Part shown: positions 19,085 to 28,383 of the stretch, piece after piece | How the letters are laid out: each line of letters begins with the position of its first letter | Position numbering within the stretch: position 1 is the first letter of the stretch | Origin: Microbaculum marinisediminis | Lineage (GTDB): Bacteria; Pseudomonadota; Alphaproteobacteria; Rhizobiales; Tepidamorphaceae | Length of the DNA: 64,000 nt | Direction: 5' to 3' | NCBI RefSeq assembly: GCF_025397915.1 | Contig: NZ_JALIDZ010000003.1 | Location: forward strand, 134,501 to 198,500 | The notes under the pieces: generated by a model | Told to the model about the DNA's origin: nothing | The model's input: only the letters and a program-made list of their open reading frames with translations | Databases searched by the model: none | Program-made: the position numbers and the translations under genes

Positions 19085-19900
19085 ATGAGTTGGACGACGT
19101 CATTGTTTCGGGGGGTATTGGGTGCTGCGGCCGGGGTACTGTCCGTCCTGACCGTCTTGTCCGGGTTGGTCGGCCAGGTCCAAGCGGACGACGCGCCGCC
19201 GATCGCGGTCGCCGCCAACCTGCAGGCAGCGATGGAGGAAATCGCAGACGCGTTCACGGCCGAGACGGGGCTCGAACCGCGGCTGACATTCGGCTCGTCC
19301 GGGAACTTCGCCGCGCAGATCCGCCAGGGGGCGCCGTTCGAACTGTTCTTTTCCGCTGACGAGCGCTACGTGCTCGACCTTGCCCGCGACGGCTTCACCC
19401 GCGACGAGGGGCTGCTCTACGGCAGCGGCCGAATCGTGCTCATCGTTCCGAAAGGCTCGCCGCTGAAGGCCGACGGGAGCCTGGACGATCTCAAGGCCGC
19501 GATCGCCGATGGACGGCTCACCCGCTTCGCGATCGCCAACCCGGAACATGCCCCTTACGGCCAGGCCGCGCAGCAAGCGCTGCAACATGCGGGGCTGTGG
19601 CAGCCGATCCAGCCGAAGCTGGTGCTCGGCGAGAACGTCAGCCAGACGGCCCTGTTCGCCACCTCGGGCAACGCCCAGGGCGGCATCGTCGCCTATTCGC
19701 TCGCCCTGTCGCCCAAGGTGATGCCGGTCGCCGATCACGCGCTGATCGCGGCGGACTGGCATGCGCCGCTGAACCAGCGAATGGCGCTTCTGAAAGATGC
19801 GGGACCGACCGCCGAGCGCTTCTATTCGTTTGTGCAGAGCCCGCCGGCCCGCGCGATATTCCGCAGGTACGGCTACGCCCTGCCCGGGGAACCGGACTGA
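19085..19900 (+). CDS. modA: Molybdate ABC transporter substrate-binding protein ModA
   Basis: Periplasmic molybdate/tungstate-binding protein, 271 residues from ATG 19085, which has GGGGG six bases upstream; ATG 19079 is possible and 19043 is disfavoured. A Sec signal (residues 1-34, cleaved near VQADDA) is followed by the ModA start AVAANLQAAMEEIADAFTAE, the oxyanion-binding TFGSSGNFAAQIRQGAPFEL (20 residues) and FFSADERYV. It feeds ModB/ModC. First gene of modABC under the predicted ModE-like operators. Confidence 0.93.
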   Translation: MSWTTSLFRGVLGAAAGVLSVLTVLSGLVGQVQADDAPPIAVAANLQAAMEEIADAFTAETGLEPRLTFGSSGNFAAQIRQGAPFELFFSADERYVLDLARDGFTRDEGLLYGSGRIVLIVPKGSPLKADGSLDDLKAAIADGRLTRFAIANPEHAPYGQAAQQALQHAGLWQPIQPKLVLGENVSQTALFATSGNAQGGIVAYSLALSPKVMPVADHALIAADWHAPLNQRMALLKDAGPTAERFYSFVQSPPARAIFRRYGYALPGEPD

Positions 19901-19918
19901 GGAGGTCTCGAGGGGGAG

Positions 19919-20587
19919 ATGGACTGGACCGCACTCTGGCTGTCGCTGCGCCTGGGCTTCTTCGCGGTCCTGGTCCTGTTGCCGATCGGCATCGTCGTCG
20001 GGCGGCTGCTGGCCTACCGGCAGTTTCGCGGCAAGGGCATCGTCGAGGCACTGGTGGCGTTGCCGCTGATCCTGCCGCCGACGGTGTTCGGGTATTACTT
20101 GCTGGTCGCCTTCGGCGCGGCGTCACCGGTTGGCCGGATCTGGGAAACGCTGTTCGGCGGTTCGCTGGTGTTCACCTTCGAGGGCCTGCTCGTCGCCTCG
20201 GTGATCGTCAACCTGCCGTTCGCGATCCAGCCGATGCAGCGGGCCTTCGAGGCGATCCCGCCGGAGGTGCGGGAGGCCGCAGCCTGTTCCGGCATGAGTC
20301 CGCTCAAGGCGCTCAGGCGCATCGAGATCCCGCTCGCCTGGCCGGGGATCGCCACGGCGATGGTTCTGAGTTTCGCCCACACGCTCGGCGAGTTCGGCGT
20401 GGTGCTGATGGTCGGCGGCGCGATACCCGGCGAGACCCGCACGATCGCCATCGCGATCTACGATCGGGTCCAGGCCTTCGACGGCGTCGCGGCGGCGCAG
20501 ATGTCCGCCTTCCTGCTTGCCCTGTCGCTCGTGACCATCGCCTTGACCATCGCCTTGTCGCGGCGTGTCGGACGGCGCCTCGGCTGA
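19919..20587 (+). CDS. modB: Molybdate ABC transporter permease ModB
   Basis: Inner-membrane permease, 222 residues, with about five helices and the EAA loop EVREAAACSGMSPLKALRRI that docks the ATPase. The motif AHTLGEFGVVLMVGG is typical of ModB. It starts 18 bp after modA and its stop shares a base with the modC ATG. Confidence 0.94.
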   Translation: MDWTALWLSLRLGFFAVLVLLPIGIVVGRLLAYRQFRGKGIVEALVALPLILPPTVFGYYLLVAFGAASPVGRIWETLFGGSLVFTFEGLLVASVIVNLPFAIQPMQRAFEAIPPEVREAAACSGMSPLKALRRIEIPLAWPGIATAMVLSFAHTLGEFGVVLMVGGAIPGETRTIAIAIYDRVQAFDGVAAAQMSAFLLALSLVTIALTIALSRRVGRRLG

Positions 20588-21711
20588 TGCCCGACCTCAA
20601 GGCGCATATCCGGCAGGCGAAGCCGATCCCGCTCGACGCGGACCTCTCGTGCGCGCCCGGCGAGGTTCTGGCGTTGGTCGGACCGTCGGGCAGCGGCAAG
20701 TCGACGATCCTGCGGGTTATCGCCGGGCTCTACCGACCCGACGAGGGCAGGGTCGGTGTCGGCGAGGAAACCTGGCTGGATACCGCGGCGGGAACGGCCT
20801 TGCCGGCCTATCGGCGCACCGTCGGCTTCGTGTTCCAGAGCTACGCGCTGTTCCCGCACATGACGGCGCAGGCCAATGTCGAGGCGGCGCTCGATCACGT
20901 CGGCACGGAAAGGCGTTCCGCACGGGCGCGCGAATTGCTGACGCTGGTTCATCTCGACGGCCTCGAGGGGCGGCGGCCGGCCGAACTCTCCGGCGGGCAG
21001 CAGCAGAGGGTCGCGGTGGCGCGGGCGCTGGCACGCGATCCGAAAGTGCTGCTGCTCGACGAGCCGTTCTCCGCCGTCGACCGGGCGACCCGCAAGAGGC
21101 TCTACCGCGAAATCGCCGAGCTGCGCCGCAGTCTCGACGTGCCCGTCATCCTGGTCACCCACGATCTCGACGAGGCGGTGATGCTGGCCGATCGGATTGC
21201 CGTCCTCCATCGCGGCCGCATCCTGCAGACGGGGACCCCGCAGGAGATCACGACACGGCCGGCGTCACCGGAAGTGGCGCGGCTCGTCGATCTGCGGAAC
21301 GTGTTCGAGGCGACCATTCTGGAAGGCGGCGAGAGCGGCTGTGTGCTCGATTGGGCAGGTCACCGCCTGGAGATCCCGGCGCAACGGCGCTTCGCGGCCG
21401 GCGCCCGCGTCGCTTGGGTTATCCCAGATGGATTCGTGGTGCTGCACCGGCGTGACCGGCCTTCGCGCGGGGAGCGCGAAAACCCGGTGTCCGGCTTGGT
21501 CGATACTGTGCTGGCGATCGGGCAGACCGTGCACGTGACCATGCGGATCGACGGGCCGGAGGACCTGCCGCTGCACTTCTCGGTGCCCGCCCATGTCGCC
21601 CGCCGCAACAGCGTTGATGCGGGCACCGCCATCACGGTTTCGCTGCTGGCCGAGGGCATCCATCTGATGCCGCGCTCGGAGGATCCGTCCCCGGCGGGTG
21701 AAAGGCTCTAG
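20587..21711 (+). CDS. modC: Molybdate ABC transporter ATPase ModC
   Basis: Cytoplasmic ATPase, 374 residues. Walker A GPSGSGKST, Q-loop VFQSYALFPH, signature LSGGQQQRVAVARAL, Walker B LLLLDEPFSAVD and the H-loop LVTHD are all intact. The C-terminal 110 residues form the regulatory TOBE-like region, which in the ModC family can bind oxyanion. The ATG at 20587 overlaps the modB stop by one base. The end overlaps the convergent aminotransferase gene by 4 bp. Confidence 0.93.
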   Translation: MPDLKAHIRQAKPIPLDADLSCAPGEVLALVGPSGSGKSTILRVIAGLYRPDEGRVGVGEETWLDTAAGTALPAYRRTVGFVFQSYALFPHMTAQANVEAALDHVGTERRSARARELLTLVHLDGLEGRRPAELSGGQQQRVAVARALARDPKVLLLDEPFSAVDRATRKRLYREIAELRRSLDVPVILVTHDLDEAVMLADRIAVLHRGRILQTGTPQEITTRPASPEVARLVDLRNVFEATILEGGESGCVLDWAGHRLEIPAQRRFAAGARVAWVIPDGFVVLHRRDRPSRGERENPVSGLVDTVLAIGQTVHVTMRIDGPEDLPLHFSVPAHVARRNSVDAGTAITVSLLAEGIHLMPRSEDPSPAGERL

Positions 21712-22886
21712 GCCGCCTTGGCGGTCAGGAACTCGCCCATGCTGTTGATGGCGCGGCGGATGTTCTCTGTCGAGTTGGCGTAGGAGACGCGGATATAGCC
21801 CTCGCCATGGACGCCGAAATCCGGGCCGCCGATGGTGGCAACGCCGGCATCCTCGAGCAGGGCCGAGGCAAGCGGCTTGGCCTGCCAGCCCGTCTCCTTG
21901 ATGTTCGGGAAGGCGTAGAAGGCGCCCTTCGGCGTGCGGCAGGAGATGCCCGGCAGCCCGTTCAGTCCCTCGACGACCACGGATCGGCGGCGGTCGAATT
22001 CGGCGACCATATCGGCGACCGCGTCCTGCGGGCCTTCGAGGGCGGCGAGGCCGGCGAACTGGGCCGCGGCGTTGACGCAGGAATAGGAGTTGACGGCGAG
22101 CTTGCGGGCATAGTCGTGCAGTTTTCTCGGCCACACCGAGTAGCCCATGCGCCATCCGGTCATGGCATAGGTCTTGGACCAGCCGTCGAGCAGGATCAGC
22201 CGGTCGCGAATGTCGGGATAGGCGAGCAGGGTGCGGTGCTCCAGCCCGTCATAGGTCATCTGACCGTAGATCTCGTCCGACATCACCGCGACGTCGGGAT
22301 GGCGGGCAAGCCCCGCGACGAGCTTGTCGATCTCTTCCTTGGGCGTGACTCCACCGGTCGGATTGGCGGGGCTGTTGAGAATCAGGAGCCGAGTCCGGGG
22401 CGTGATCAGCGCCAGGGTCTCCTCGGCCGAAAAAGCGAAATCGTTCTCTTCGCGGATCGGCACCGGGACCGGCCGCGCTCCGGTGAACTCGATCATCGAG
22501 CGATAGATGGGGAAGCCAGGGTCGGGATAGAGGATCTCGGCGCCGGGCTCTCCGAACATCAGGATCGCCATGAACATGGTCACTTTTCCGCCCGGCACGA
22601 TCAGCACCAGATCGGGGTCGACCTCGACGGACAGGCGTTTGTGGATGTCCGCGGCCACGGCCTCGCGTAGCGGCAGGATGCCGGTTGCCGGCGTGTAGCC
22701 GTGATGACCGTCGCGCAACGCCTTCACCGCGGCCTCGACGATATGGTCGGGCGTGCGGAAATCCGGCTGTCCGATACCTAGATTGATGATGTCGCGGCCG
22801 GCAGCGGCGAGCGTCGTCGCTCGCGCCAGCACGGCAAACGCGTTCTCTTCGCCTATACGGTCGAATGATGCGACGGTCTTGAGCAC
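21708..22886 (-). CDS. Class I/II PLP-dependent aminotransferase (AspC-like)
   Basis: 392-residue fold-type I aminotransferase. Visible are the substrate/PLP segment INLGIGQPDFRTPDHIVEAA (20), NSPANPTGG, the aspartate in SDEIYGQMTYD, and the Schiff-base lysine in SKTYAMTGWRMGY. It most resembles the aspartate/aromatic aminotransferase Ib group. Substrate is undetermined. It is convergent with modC and stands alone on its strand; the MarR gene lies 86 bp upstream but is read in the same direction, so they may be cotranscribed. Confidence 0.9.
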   Translation of the reverse strand: MLKTVASFDRIGEENAFAVLARATTLAAAGRDIINLGIGQPDFRTPDHIVEAAVKALRDGHHGYTPATGILPLREAVAADIHKRLSVEVDPDLVLIVPGGKVTMFMAILMFGEPGAEILYPDPGFPIYRSMIEFTGARPVPVPIREENDFAFSAEETLALITPRTRLLILNSPANPTGGVTPKEEIDKLVAGLARHPDVAVMSDEIYGQMTYDGLEHRTLLAYPDIRDRLILLDGWSKTYAMTGWRMGYSVWPRKLHDYARKLAVNSYSCVNAAAQFAGLAALEGPQDAVADMVAEFDRRRSVVVEGLNGLPGISCRTPKGAFYAFPNIKETGWQAKPLASALLEDAGVATIGGPDFGVHGEGYIRVSYANSTENIRRAINSMGEFLTAKAA

Positions 22887-22972
22887 GGGGTCGGTCCTCC
22901 TCTAGCGCCGGGGCTAGCTAACGCCATCGATCAGCGCGTTGCAAACCCCGGCAGAGTAGAGAAACGCGTGCC

Positions 22973-23461
22973 TCAGGCAGCCGTCTCGTCGTAAACGTCC
23001 AGATCGGTGTCGACGTCCGCCTCCGCGGTGGCATCGCCGTCGAGCGAAGCCTCTACGGCCATCAGCAGCTTGATCAACTTGGCGCGATCCTTTTCGGGGA
23101 CGTTGCGCATGGTCATCTGTTCGAGCCGCTTCCAGCGTTTCTTCAGCTCGATACCGCGCGAACGTCCTTCGTCGGTCAGGAATACACGCGCACTGCGTGC
23201 ATCGGTCTCCGACGCGATGCGCCGCACCAGGCCCTGGGCGGCCATACGGGACACCATTTTCGTGACCGTGGGCGGTTTGACCCTGAGCTGGGCAGCGAGC
23301 TTCGTCATCGGCTGCCCGTCGTCTTCCAGGAGGACCTGAAGGACGTTTTCCTGCCCGGGGTGTATGCCAATTTCACCGAGCATCGTATGTGCCCGAGCCC
23401 GATGCAGTCGCGCCGCGCGGGTGAGACGCAGCCCGACCGAATCTTCGTACCATTTCTTCAT
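22973..23461 (-). CDS. MarR-family transcriptional regulator
   Basis: 162 residues with a MarR winged helix: HPGQENVLQVLLEDDGQPMT (20) leads into the recognition helix region LRVKPPTVTKMVSRMAAQGL (20) and the wing RIASETDARSARVFLTDEGR (20). The last 25 residues are acidic and variable. ATG 23461 is preferred (GGGGGA ten bases upstream); an in-frame TTG at 23479 adds six residues. It lies 71 bp downstream of a pair of flavodoxin-fold oxidoreductases that MarR proteins often control, but could equally act on the downstream aminotransferase. Confidence 0.87.
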   Translation of the reverse strand: MKKWYEDSVGLRLTRAARLHRARAHTMLGEIGIHPGQENVLQVLLEDDGQPMTKLAAQLRVKPPTVTKMVSRMAAQGLVRRIASETDARSARVFLTDEGRSRGIELKKRWKRLEQMTMRNVPEKDRAKLIKLLMAVEASLDGDATAEADVDTDLDVYDETAA

Positions 23462-23532
23462 TTCAAGGAAGTCCCCCAACTCCCGGAGTGGATGATTGCC
23501 GTAATGGCGGTGACTTTAGCAACCTACTTCCA

Positions 23533-24135
23533 TTAGTTGAGTTTACAAGTCATAAGTCGGCATAACTGATATACGCGATTCAAATAGCGGGCGCGGCTGT
23601 CCGGCGTCGACGTGTCCATTTTATAGTGAGCCGCGTAACAGGTCTTGCATTTTGGATGGCAGAGCCACCGTATTCCACGCAAAATTGTTCTGCGGCCGGG
23701 CTCCCCCACGAATTTCGACATCCACCAGCTTGCACCGCAGGTTGTGAACACGGCGATTTTCCGGATGTTCGTCAGTTTCGGGCCCATCGGTGACGACTCG
23801 TCGGGCATCTCGAAGGTTGCGTGCGGCACGAACACCCGATCGCACCAGCCTTTCAGCATCGCCGGAAGGCCGAACCACCAGGTCGGATAGACAAAAACCA
23901 GTATTTCCGCCCATTTCAGCAGAGCGAGATGGTCTGCGACGGGGGCTTCGTTTTCGTGCGGCGTATGGTAGCCGCGCCGCTCGGCGGGGCTCATCACTGG
24001 ATCGAAGCCGCTTTCGTAAAGGTCAATTAGCCGCACCTCGTGGCCCGATTCGCCAAGGGCGCCGAGAACCGTGTCGAGAACGGCCCGATTGAAGCTCTCC
24101 TCGCAGGGATGGCAGTAGACCACGAGGGCTCGCAT
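23533..24135 (-). CDS. NAD(P)H-dependent oxidoreductase, flavodoxin fold, with C-terminal cysteine cluster
   Basis: 200 residues of the NQO1/MdaB/KefF-like family that reduces quinones or flavins with NAD(P)H via FMN/FAD. Family hallmarks: LVVYCHPCEESFNRAVLDTV (20), FVYPTWWFGLPAMLKGWCDR (20), and TTCGASWWMSK. Unusually, the segment RWLCHPKCKTCYAAH carries a C-x3-C-x2-C cluster and two more cysteines follow near the C-terminus (LCRLMTC); its adjacent paralogue has no cysteines there. It is the last gene of the seven-gene minus-strand operon, and its start overlaps the paralogue stop by one base. Confidence 0.88.
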   Translation of the reverse strand: MRALVVYCHPCEESFNRAVLDTVLGALGESGHEVRLIDLYESGFDPVMSPAERRGYHTPHENEAPVADHLALLKWAEILVFVYPTWWFGLPAMLKGWCDRVFVPHATFEMPDESSPMGPKLTNIRKIAVFTTCGASWWMSKFVGEPGRRTILRGIRWLCHPKCKTCYAAHYKMDTSTPDSRARYLNRVYQLCRLMTCKLN

Positions 24136-24713
24136 CAGAAGCGTTCCATCAGGCGCACGACTGATTCGAGGTGCTTATCGAGCGTTGCCCGGTCATTGCG
24201 GTTCATGTCGTACAGCGCGCGATAGTCGACGCGGGCGCCGGGCGACGTCGCGCGCAGCAGGCGCTTGACGATCTTTCGCGGCGCGTCGCCGAGGACGAAG
24301 GCGCGCAGACGCGTTCCACCATAGGTAGTGATCGCGGTGATCCGCTTGAGGTGGGACAGGTTCGGCGAGACCTTGCCGTCTTCCAGGCGGAACGACACGC
24401 CGGGCAGAAAGACGCGGTCGAAATAGCCTTTCAGTATCGCGGGGAAGCCGTAGTTCCACACCGGGAATACCAGCACGAGCGCCTCGGCTGCCAACAGCCG
24501 GTCGACATGGGGAGCGACCGGATCGCGGTTCTGCGGCACGTCATGATAGCCGAGCCTCTCCTCGCGGCTCAGTCGCGGTTCGAAGTCCTCGGCATAAAGA
24601 TCGCAGTCGTCCACCTCGTGGCCGCTGGCGCGCAGCGTGTCGACGACGCGAGCGTGCAAGGCGGCGCAGAAGCTCGTTTCGACGGGGTGGGCGTAGACGA
24701 TCAGGACTCGCAT
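24135..24713 (-). CDS. NAD(P)H-dependent oxidoreductase, flavodoxin fold (paralogue)
   Basis: 192 residues, clearly homologous over its whole length to the next gene downstream (same LIVYAHPVETSF, FPVWNYGFPAILKGYFDRVF and ALYDMN landmarks). It would bind FMN or FAD and take electrons from NAD(P)H. The tandem pair points to a duplication followed by divergence. It lies 21 bp after the FAD-oxidase gene in the same operon, suggesting that the pair reoxidises or supplies reductant for the pathway (inference). Confidence 0.88.
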   Translation of the reverse strand: MRVLIVYAHPVETSFCAALHARVVDTLRASGHEVDDCDLYAEDFEPRLSREERLGYHDVPQNRDPVAPHVDRLLAAEALVLVFPVWNYGFPAILKGYFDRVFLPGVSFRLEDGKVSPNLSHLKRITAITTYGGTRLRAFVLGDAPRKIVKRLLRATSPGARVDYRALYDMNRNDRATLDKHLESVVRLMERF

Positions 24714-24734
24714 GTGCGGTGCGCCGGACCGACC

Positions 24735-26135
24735 TCACTTCGCCTGTTCGAGACCGGGGAACAGATAGACCTTGTGGGCGGCGAAGTCGAAGTCGGGATC
24801 CTCGAAGGCGACCATCTTGCCAGGGTTGAGCAGGCCTTTCGGATCGGCCTCGCGCTTGAAGGCGAGCTGGACCTCGTCGGTCTGTTTCATGCCGCCTTCC
24901 TCCAGCGTGTAGCGATGCGCATTGAAGATCACGCAGCCCATATCCTCGTGGATGCGCATGATCTCCTCCAGCCGCTCTTCAGTGGTGAAGCGCACGATCG
25001 GCAGGCCGAAGCAGGTGACATTGCCGTCGAAGCGGACGAATTCCAGATGGGCCACGACCTCGTCGCCGAAGTGCGCGTGAACCTTTTCGACGAGCGCGAG
25101 CTGATCCGGGAAAGGATAGAGAACCTGAAGATACGTGATGCTGTCGTCGACCCTCAACCCGCGCAGCGTGGTGTGATTCCAGGCCAGCTCGTAGGCCGGC
25201 GGGAGCCGCTTCAGGTCATCGGCGGTATCCGAGCGGAACAGGATCTCGCCGGCGGTGCGCTCGGTATAGGCGATCAGCGACTCGACCGCGTGCGGCGCGA
25301 CCATGACGAGGCAGACGCTCTTGCCCTCCGGAATGAACTTGCGATGGCGCAGGAAATAATCGTGCGGAATCGGCGCGGCTATCGGGGTGACGAGCTTGAG
25401 CAGGAGACCGTCGTGGGTGCCGAGCGTGTTGCCGTAGCGGGCCGCGTCCATGAAGTCGTCGAACCCGACGATGACGTCGACCCAGTCGTAGGCCGCGGTC
25501 AGCGGGATCTCGATCTCGGTGATGACGCCGTTGGTGCCATAGGCATGGCTGACCTTCTGCAGGTCCCAGCCGTCGAGCTCGAGCACGCGTGGGGTCTCTT
25601 CCATGGTGACGACGCGAAGGCGAAGGACATTGCCGAGATCGCGCAGGCCGCCCCAGCGGATCGAGCCGACGCCCCCCGAGCCGCCGCCGATGAAGCCGCC
25701 TATGGACGCGGTCTTGGCGGTGGAGGGATGCATGCGCATCTCCTGGCCGGAATCGGCGCGGGCGGCCTGGTCGAGATCGTGCAAGATGACGCCCGGCTCG
25801 CAGACGAGACGGCCGGGCTTGATGTCGATGATCCGGTTCATCTCGGCCATGTTGAGGATGATGCCACCCGACAGCGGCATCGCCTGGCCGTAGTTGCCGG
25901 TACCGCAACCGCGGACCGTCACGGGGACGTCCATCGCAAAACAGGTCCTGAGGACGTGGACGACCTCGGCCTCGCTCTTCGGGGTCACCACCAAATCTGC
26001 ACTGACGGCGTCGAGCTGGCGCTTCAGGACCGGGCTGTACCAGAAGAAGTCGCGGCTCTTCTGCTTAACCAGCGCCGGATTGTCCTCGATCTTCAGGCCT
26101 TCAAGCGCCTTCTTCAGCGCGGCGAGGTCGGTCAT
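24735..26135 (-). CDS. FAD-binding oxidase/dehydrogenase (GlcD/PCMH type)
   Basis: 466 residues of the vanillyl-alcohol-oxidase superfamily. The N-terminal FAD-binding PCMH domain (about 45-225) shows VTPKSEAEVVHVLRTCFAMD, VRGCGTGNYGQAMPLSGGII and GGFIGGGSGGVGSIRWGGLR (each 20 or fewer); the C-terminal FAD-linked oxidase domain ends in KREADPKGLLNPGKMVAFED. No signal peptide; cytoplasmic or peripheral. Relatives oxidise hydroxy acids or amines. Its place between a cytosine-deaminase-like hydrolase and two quinone reductases suggests an oxidative step on the product of the deaminase, which is inference. Confidence 0.88.
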   Translation of the reverse strand: MTDLAALKKALEGLKIEDNPALVKQKSRDFFWYSPVLKRQLDAVSADLVVTPKSEAEVVHVLRTCFAMDVPVTVRGCGTGNYGQAMPLSGGIILNMAEMNRIIDIKPGRLVCEPGVILHDLDQAARADSGQEMRMHPSTAKTASIGGFIGGGSGGVGSIRWGGLRDLGNVLRLRVVTMEETPRVLELDGWDLQKVSHAYGTNGVITEIEIPLTAAYDWVDVIVGFDDFMDAARYGNTLGTHDGLLLKLVTPIAAPIPHDYFLRHRKFIPEGKSVCLVMVAPHAVESLIAYTERTAGEILFRSDTADDLKRLPPAYELAWNHTTLRGLRVDDSITYLQVLYPFPDQLALVEKVHAHFGDEVVAHLEFVRFDGNVTCFGLPIVRFTTEERLEEIMRIHEDMGCVIFNAHRYTLEEGGMKQTDEVQLAFKREADPKGLLNPGKMVAFEDPDFDFAAHKVYLFPGLEQAK

Positions 26136-26165
26136 CGTCTTCTCCGTCCGTCTTGTTTGGACCGC

Positions 26166-27491
26166 TCAATTCCCCGCGAACATGTCGTCCAGCTCGCGGT
26201 AGTCGGGCAGCGTCTTGTCGATGGGGCGGCCGTTGCGCAGGACGGTCCGGTCGCTCTGCGGGCGTGCCAGCAGCTCGGTCCAGCTCCGTGCCCGGAACAG
26301 GACGATGTCGGCGGGCGCTCCGGCGCGCAGGACGCCACGATCCGGACGGCCCAGGACGCGGCCCGGCGTCGCCCCCACTGTCGCAGGCCAATCGCCGAAA
26401 GGATGGTCGAACTGGCCGATGCGCACCGTCTCGCGGAACACCTCGAGCATGTCGAGATCGCCGTAGGCGTAGAACGGATCGCGGGTGTTGTCGCTGGCGA
26501 CGGCCACCTCGACGCCGGCAGCGGCGAGTTCGTGGAGCATGGTGACGCCGCGCGACAGAGGGGTGCGGCCGGATTCGCGGTCCTGCAGGTACATGTTGCA
26601 CATCGGCAGCGAGACGATCGCGATACCGGCCTCGGCGACCCGCTCGATGGTGCGCGCGGCCTCGTCGGCGGGCTGGCGGGTCAACGAGCAGCAATGGCCG
26701 CAGACGACCTTTCCCTCGAAGCGGGTGCGGAGGATGGCTTCGGCGACATGGGCGAGCGAGCGCTCGCCGGGGTCCTGGGATTCGTCGGTGTGGAAATCGA
26801 GGTCGAGGCCGTGTTTCTCGGCAACCGCGATTACGGCATCGAGCAGGCCGTCGAGGCCCGGATGCATGTAGGTGACGCAGCCCATGATACCGCCGTGCGC
26901 CTTCACCAGCGCGGCAATCTCTTCGAGAAAGGCGCGGTCTTCGGCCACCTCGATCGGCACCAGCGCCACGCCCTGCAGGTCGATGCGGCCGGACCAGCGA
27001 TCACGCATCTCCGAGAACACCGGCCAGGAGATCTTGTGCTGCGGTGGCAGGGAATCGATGTGGGTGCGCAGCAGAACCGTGCCGTGTGCGTGGGCGCAGC
27101 GCAGCGAGAAGTCCATGCGGCGGGCGACATCACGTGCCGACCAGTTGGCCTCGCGGTCCGCCTGGACGGCGTCCAATGCACCGAAGAAGGTGCCGTCCGG
27201 ATTGGGCCTGCGCGGCCAGATGTGGCCCTTGTCGATGTGGGTATGCATGTCGACGAAGCCGGGCCAGGCAAGGCCGTCGTCCAGGTCGAGCGCAGGCAGG
27301 CCCCCGGTCTCGACGGTGCCGGGCGTGCGGATCGCGGCGATGGTCGCGCCGTCGATCTCGATCTCGGCGCGGACCAGCCCGTCGCCGGCGTCGGTGAGGG
27401 GGGCATCCGTCTCGACCAGTGCGGCGGGAATGGTCGCGTTGGCGATCAGAAACCGCCCCGCGGGCGGCACGCGGGCAAAGCCTGTGGGCAT
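26166..27491 (-). CDS. Cytosine-deaminase-like metal-dependent amidohydrolase
   Basis: 441-residue amidohydrolase-superfamily enzyme of the CodA/cytosine deaminase group. Metal ligands: HTHID (HxH), FHTDES, GHCC (histidine), and the aspartate in SDNTRDPFYAYGD, the last typical of cytosine deaminases and related hydrolases. It may deaminate a pyrimidine or hydrolyse a related ring. The stop-start gap to the permease gene is 4 bp. A pyrimidine-type transporter in the same operon agrees with a nucleobase-like substrate, but E. coli CodA-like specificity cannot be assumed. Confidence 0.87.
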   Translation of the reverse strand: MPTGFARVPPAGRFLIANATIPAALVETDAPLTDAGDGLVRAEIEIDGATIAAIRTPGTVETGGLPALDLDDGLAWPGFVDMHTHIDKGHIWPRRPNPDGTFFGALDAVQADREANWSARDVARRMDFSLRCAHAHGTVLLRTHIDSLPPQHKISWPVFSEMRDRWSGRIDLQGVALVPIEVAEDRAFLEEIAALVKAHGGIMGCVTYMHPGLDGLLDAVIAVAEKHGLDLDFHTDESQDPGERSLAHVAEAILRTRFEGKVVCGHCCSLTRQPADEAARTIERVAEAGIAIVSLPMCNMYLQDRESGRTPLSRGVTMLHELAAAGVEVAVASDNTRDPFYAYGDLDMLEVFRETVRIGQFDHPFGDWPATVGATPGRVLGRPDRGVLRAGAPADIVLFRARSWTELLARPQSDRTVLRNGRPIDKTLPDYRELDDMFAGN

Positions 27492-27495
27492 CTCG

Positions 27496-28359
27496 CTAGT
27501 TCTCTCGTTTGACAGCGCTCTCGTGCCACTTGTGGAGAAGCAGGTGCGAGATCAGGCTGGTTGCGAAGAAGATCAGAACGCCCGTCACGGACAACAGGAT
27601 CAGCGCGGCGAACAGGCGCGGGATGTTGAGGCGAAACTGCGATTCGAGCAGGCGGAAGGCCAGTCCCGAACTGGCGCCGGCGGAGCCGGCCGCGAACTCG
27701 GCGACGACGGCGGCGATCAGCGCCAGTCCGCCGCCAATCCGCAAGCCCGTGAGGAAGTAGGGCAGAGCGGCGGGCAGGCGCAGGAGGTAGAGGCTCTGCC
27801 AACGGCTGGCACCGTAGAGCTCGAACAGGTTCAGGAGGTTGTGGTCGACGCTCTTCAGCCCCTGCGCGGTGTTCGACAGGATCGGGAAGAAGGCGACGAG
27901 CCAGGCGCAGATCAGCAGCGCGGCCTGGGTGGTCGGCGTGTAGATCAGGATCAGCGGCGCGATCGCCACGATCGGGGTCACCTGCAGGATGACGGCATAG
28001 GGGTAGAGCGCGAGCTCAATCCATTTCGACTGGATCAGCAGGACGGCCAGCGCGACACCGCCGATAAGCGCCAGCGCCAGCGCGGTGAAGGTGATCTTCA
28101 GCGTGACCAGCAGCGCCGGCGCGAGAATGGGCCAGTCCTCGATCATCGCCTGTGCGACGCGGGCGGGGCTGGGCAGGATGTAGTGCGGCACGTTGAAGGC
28201 GGTCACGTACCAGGCCCACAAGAGCACCAGGCCGCCGAGCATCGCGACGGGCACGATGATGCGCAGGAGCCGCTCGCCGAGCCGGCTCGGTTCGGCGGAC
28301 GTGGGGGCCTCCTCGTCAACGGCGGCTGGCGACTTGGATGTCGTATTCACGGTCGTCAT
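27496..28359 (-). CDS. ABC transporter permease, NitT/TauT/pyrimidine type
   Basis: 287 residues, one BPD-transp-1 domain with about six helices and the EAA-type loop ELYGASRWQSLYLLRLPAAL (20). The N-terminal 40 residues are hydrophilic. It forms the membrane channel with the ATPase and binding protein encoded upstream in the operon. Related permeases move nitrate, taurine, aliphatic sulfonates or pyrimidine precursors. Confidence 0.9.
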   Translation of the reverse strand: MTTVNTTSKSPAAVDEEAPTSAEPSRLGERLLRIIVPVAMLGGLVLLWAWYVTAFNVPHYILPSPARVAQAMIEDWPILAPALLVTLKITFTALALALIGGVALAVLLIQSKWIELALYPYAVILQVTPIVAIAPLILIYTPTTQAALLICAWLVAFFPILSNTAQGLKSVDHNLLNLFELYGASRWQSLYLLRLPAALPYFLTGLRIGGGLALIAAVVAEFAAGSAGASSGLAFRLLESQFRLNIPRLFAALILLSVTGVLIFFATSLISHLLLHKWHESAVKREN

Positions 28360-28383
28360 GGTCTAGCCGTCATGTTCCGGGCG

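Noticed and set aside
24171-27512. Stop-free plus-strand frame of 1113 codons
   Set aside because: It is antisense to four well-supported genes (flavodoxin-fold reductase, FAD oxidase, deaminase, permease end); its translation has no family features and the openness follows from high GC codon usage.
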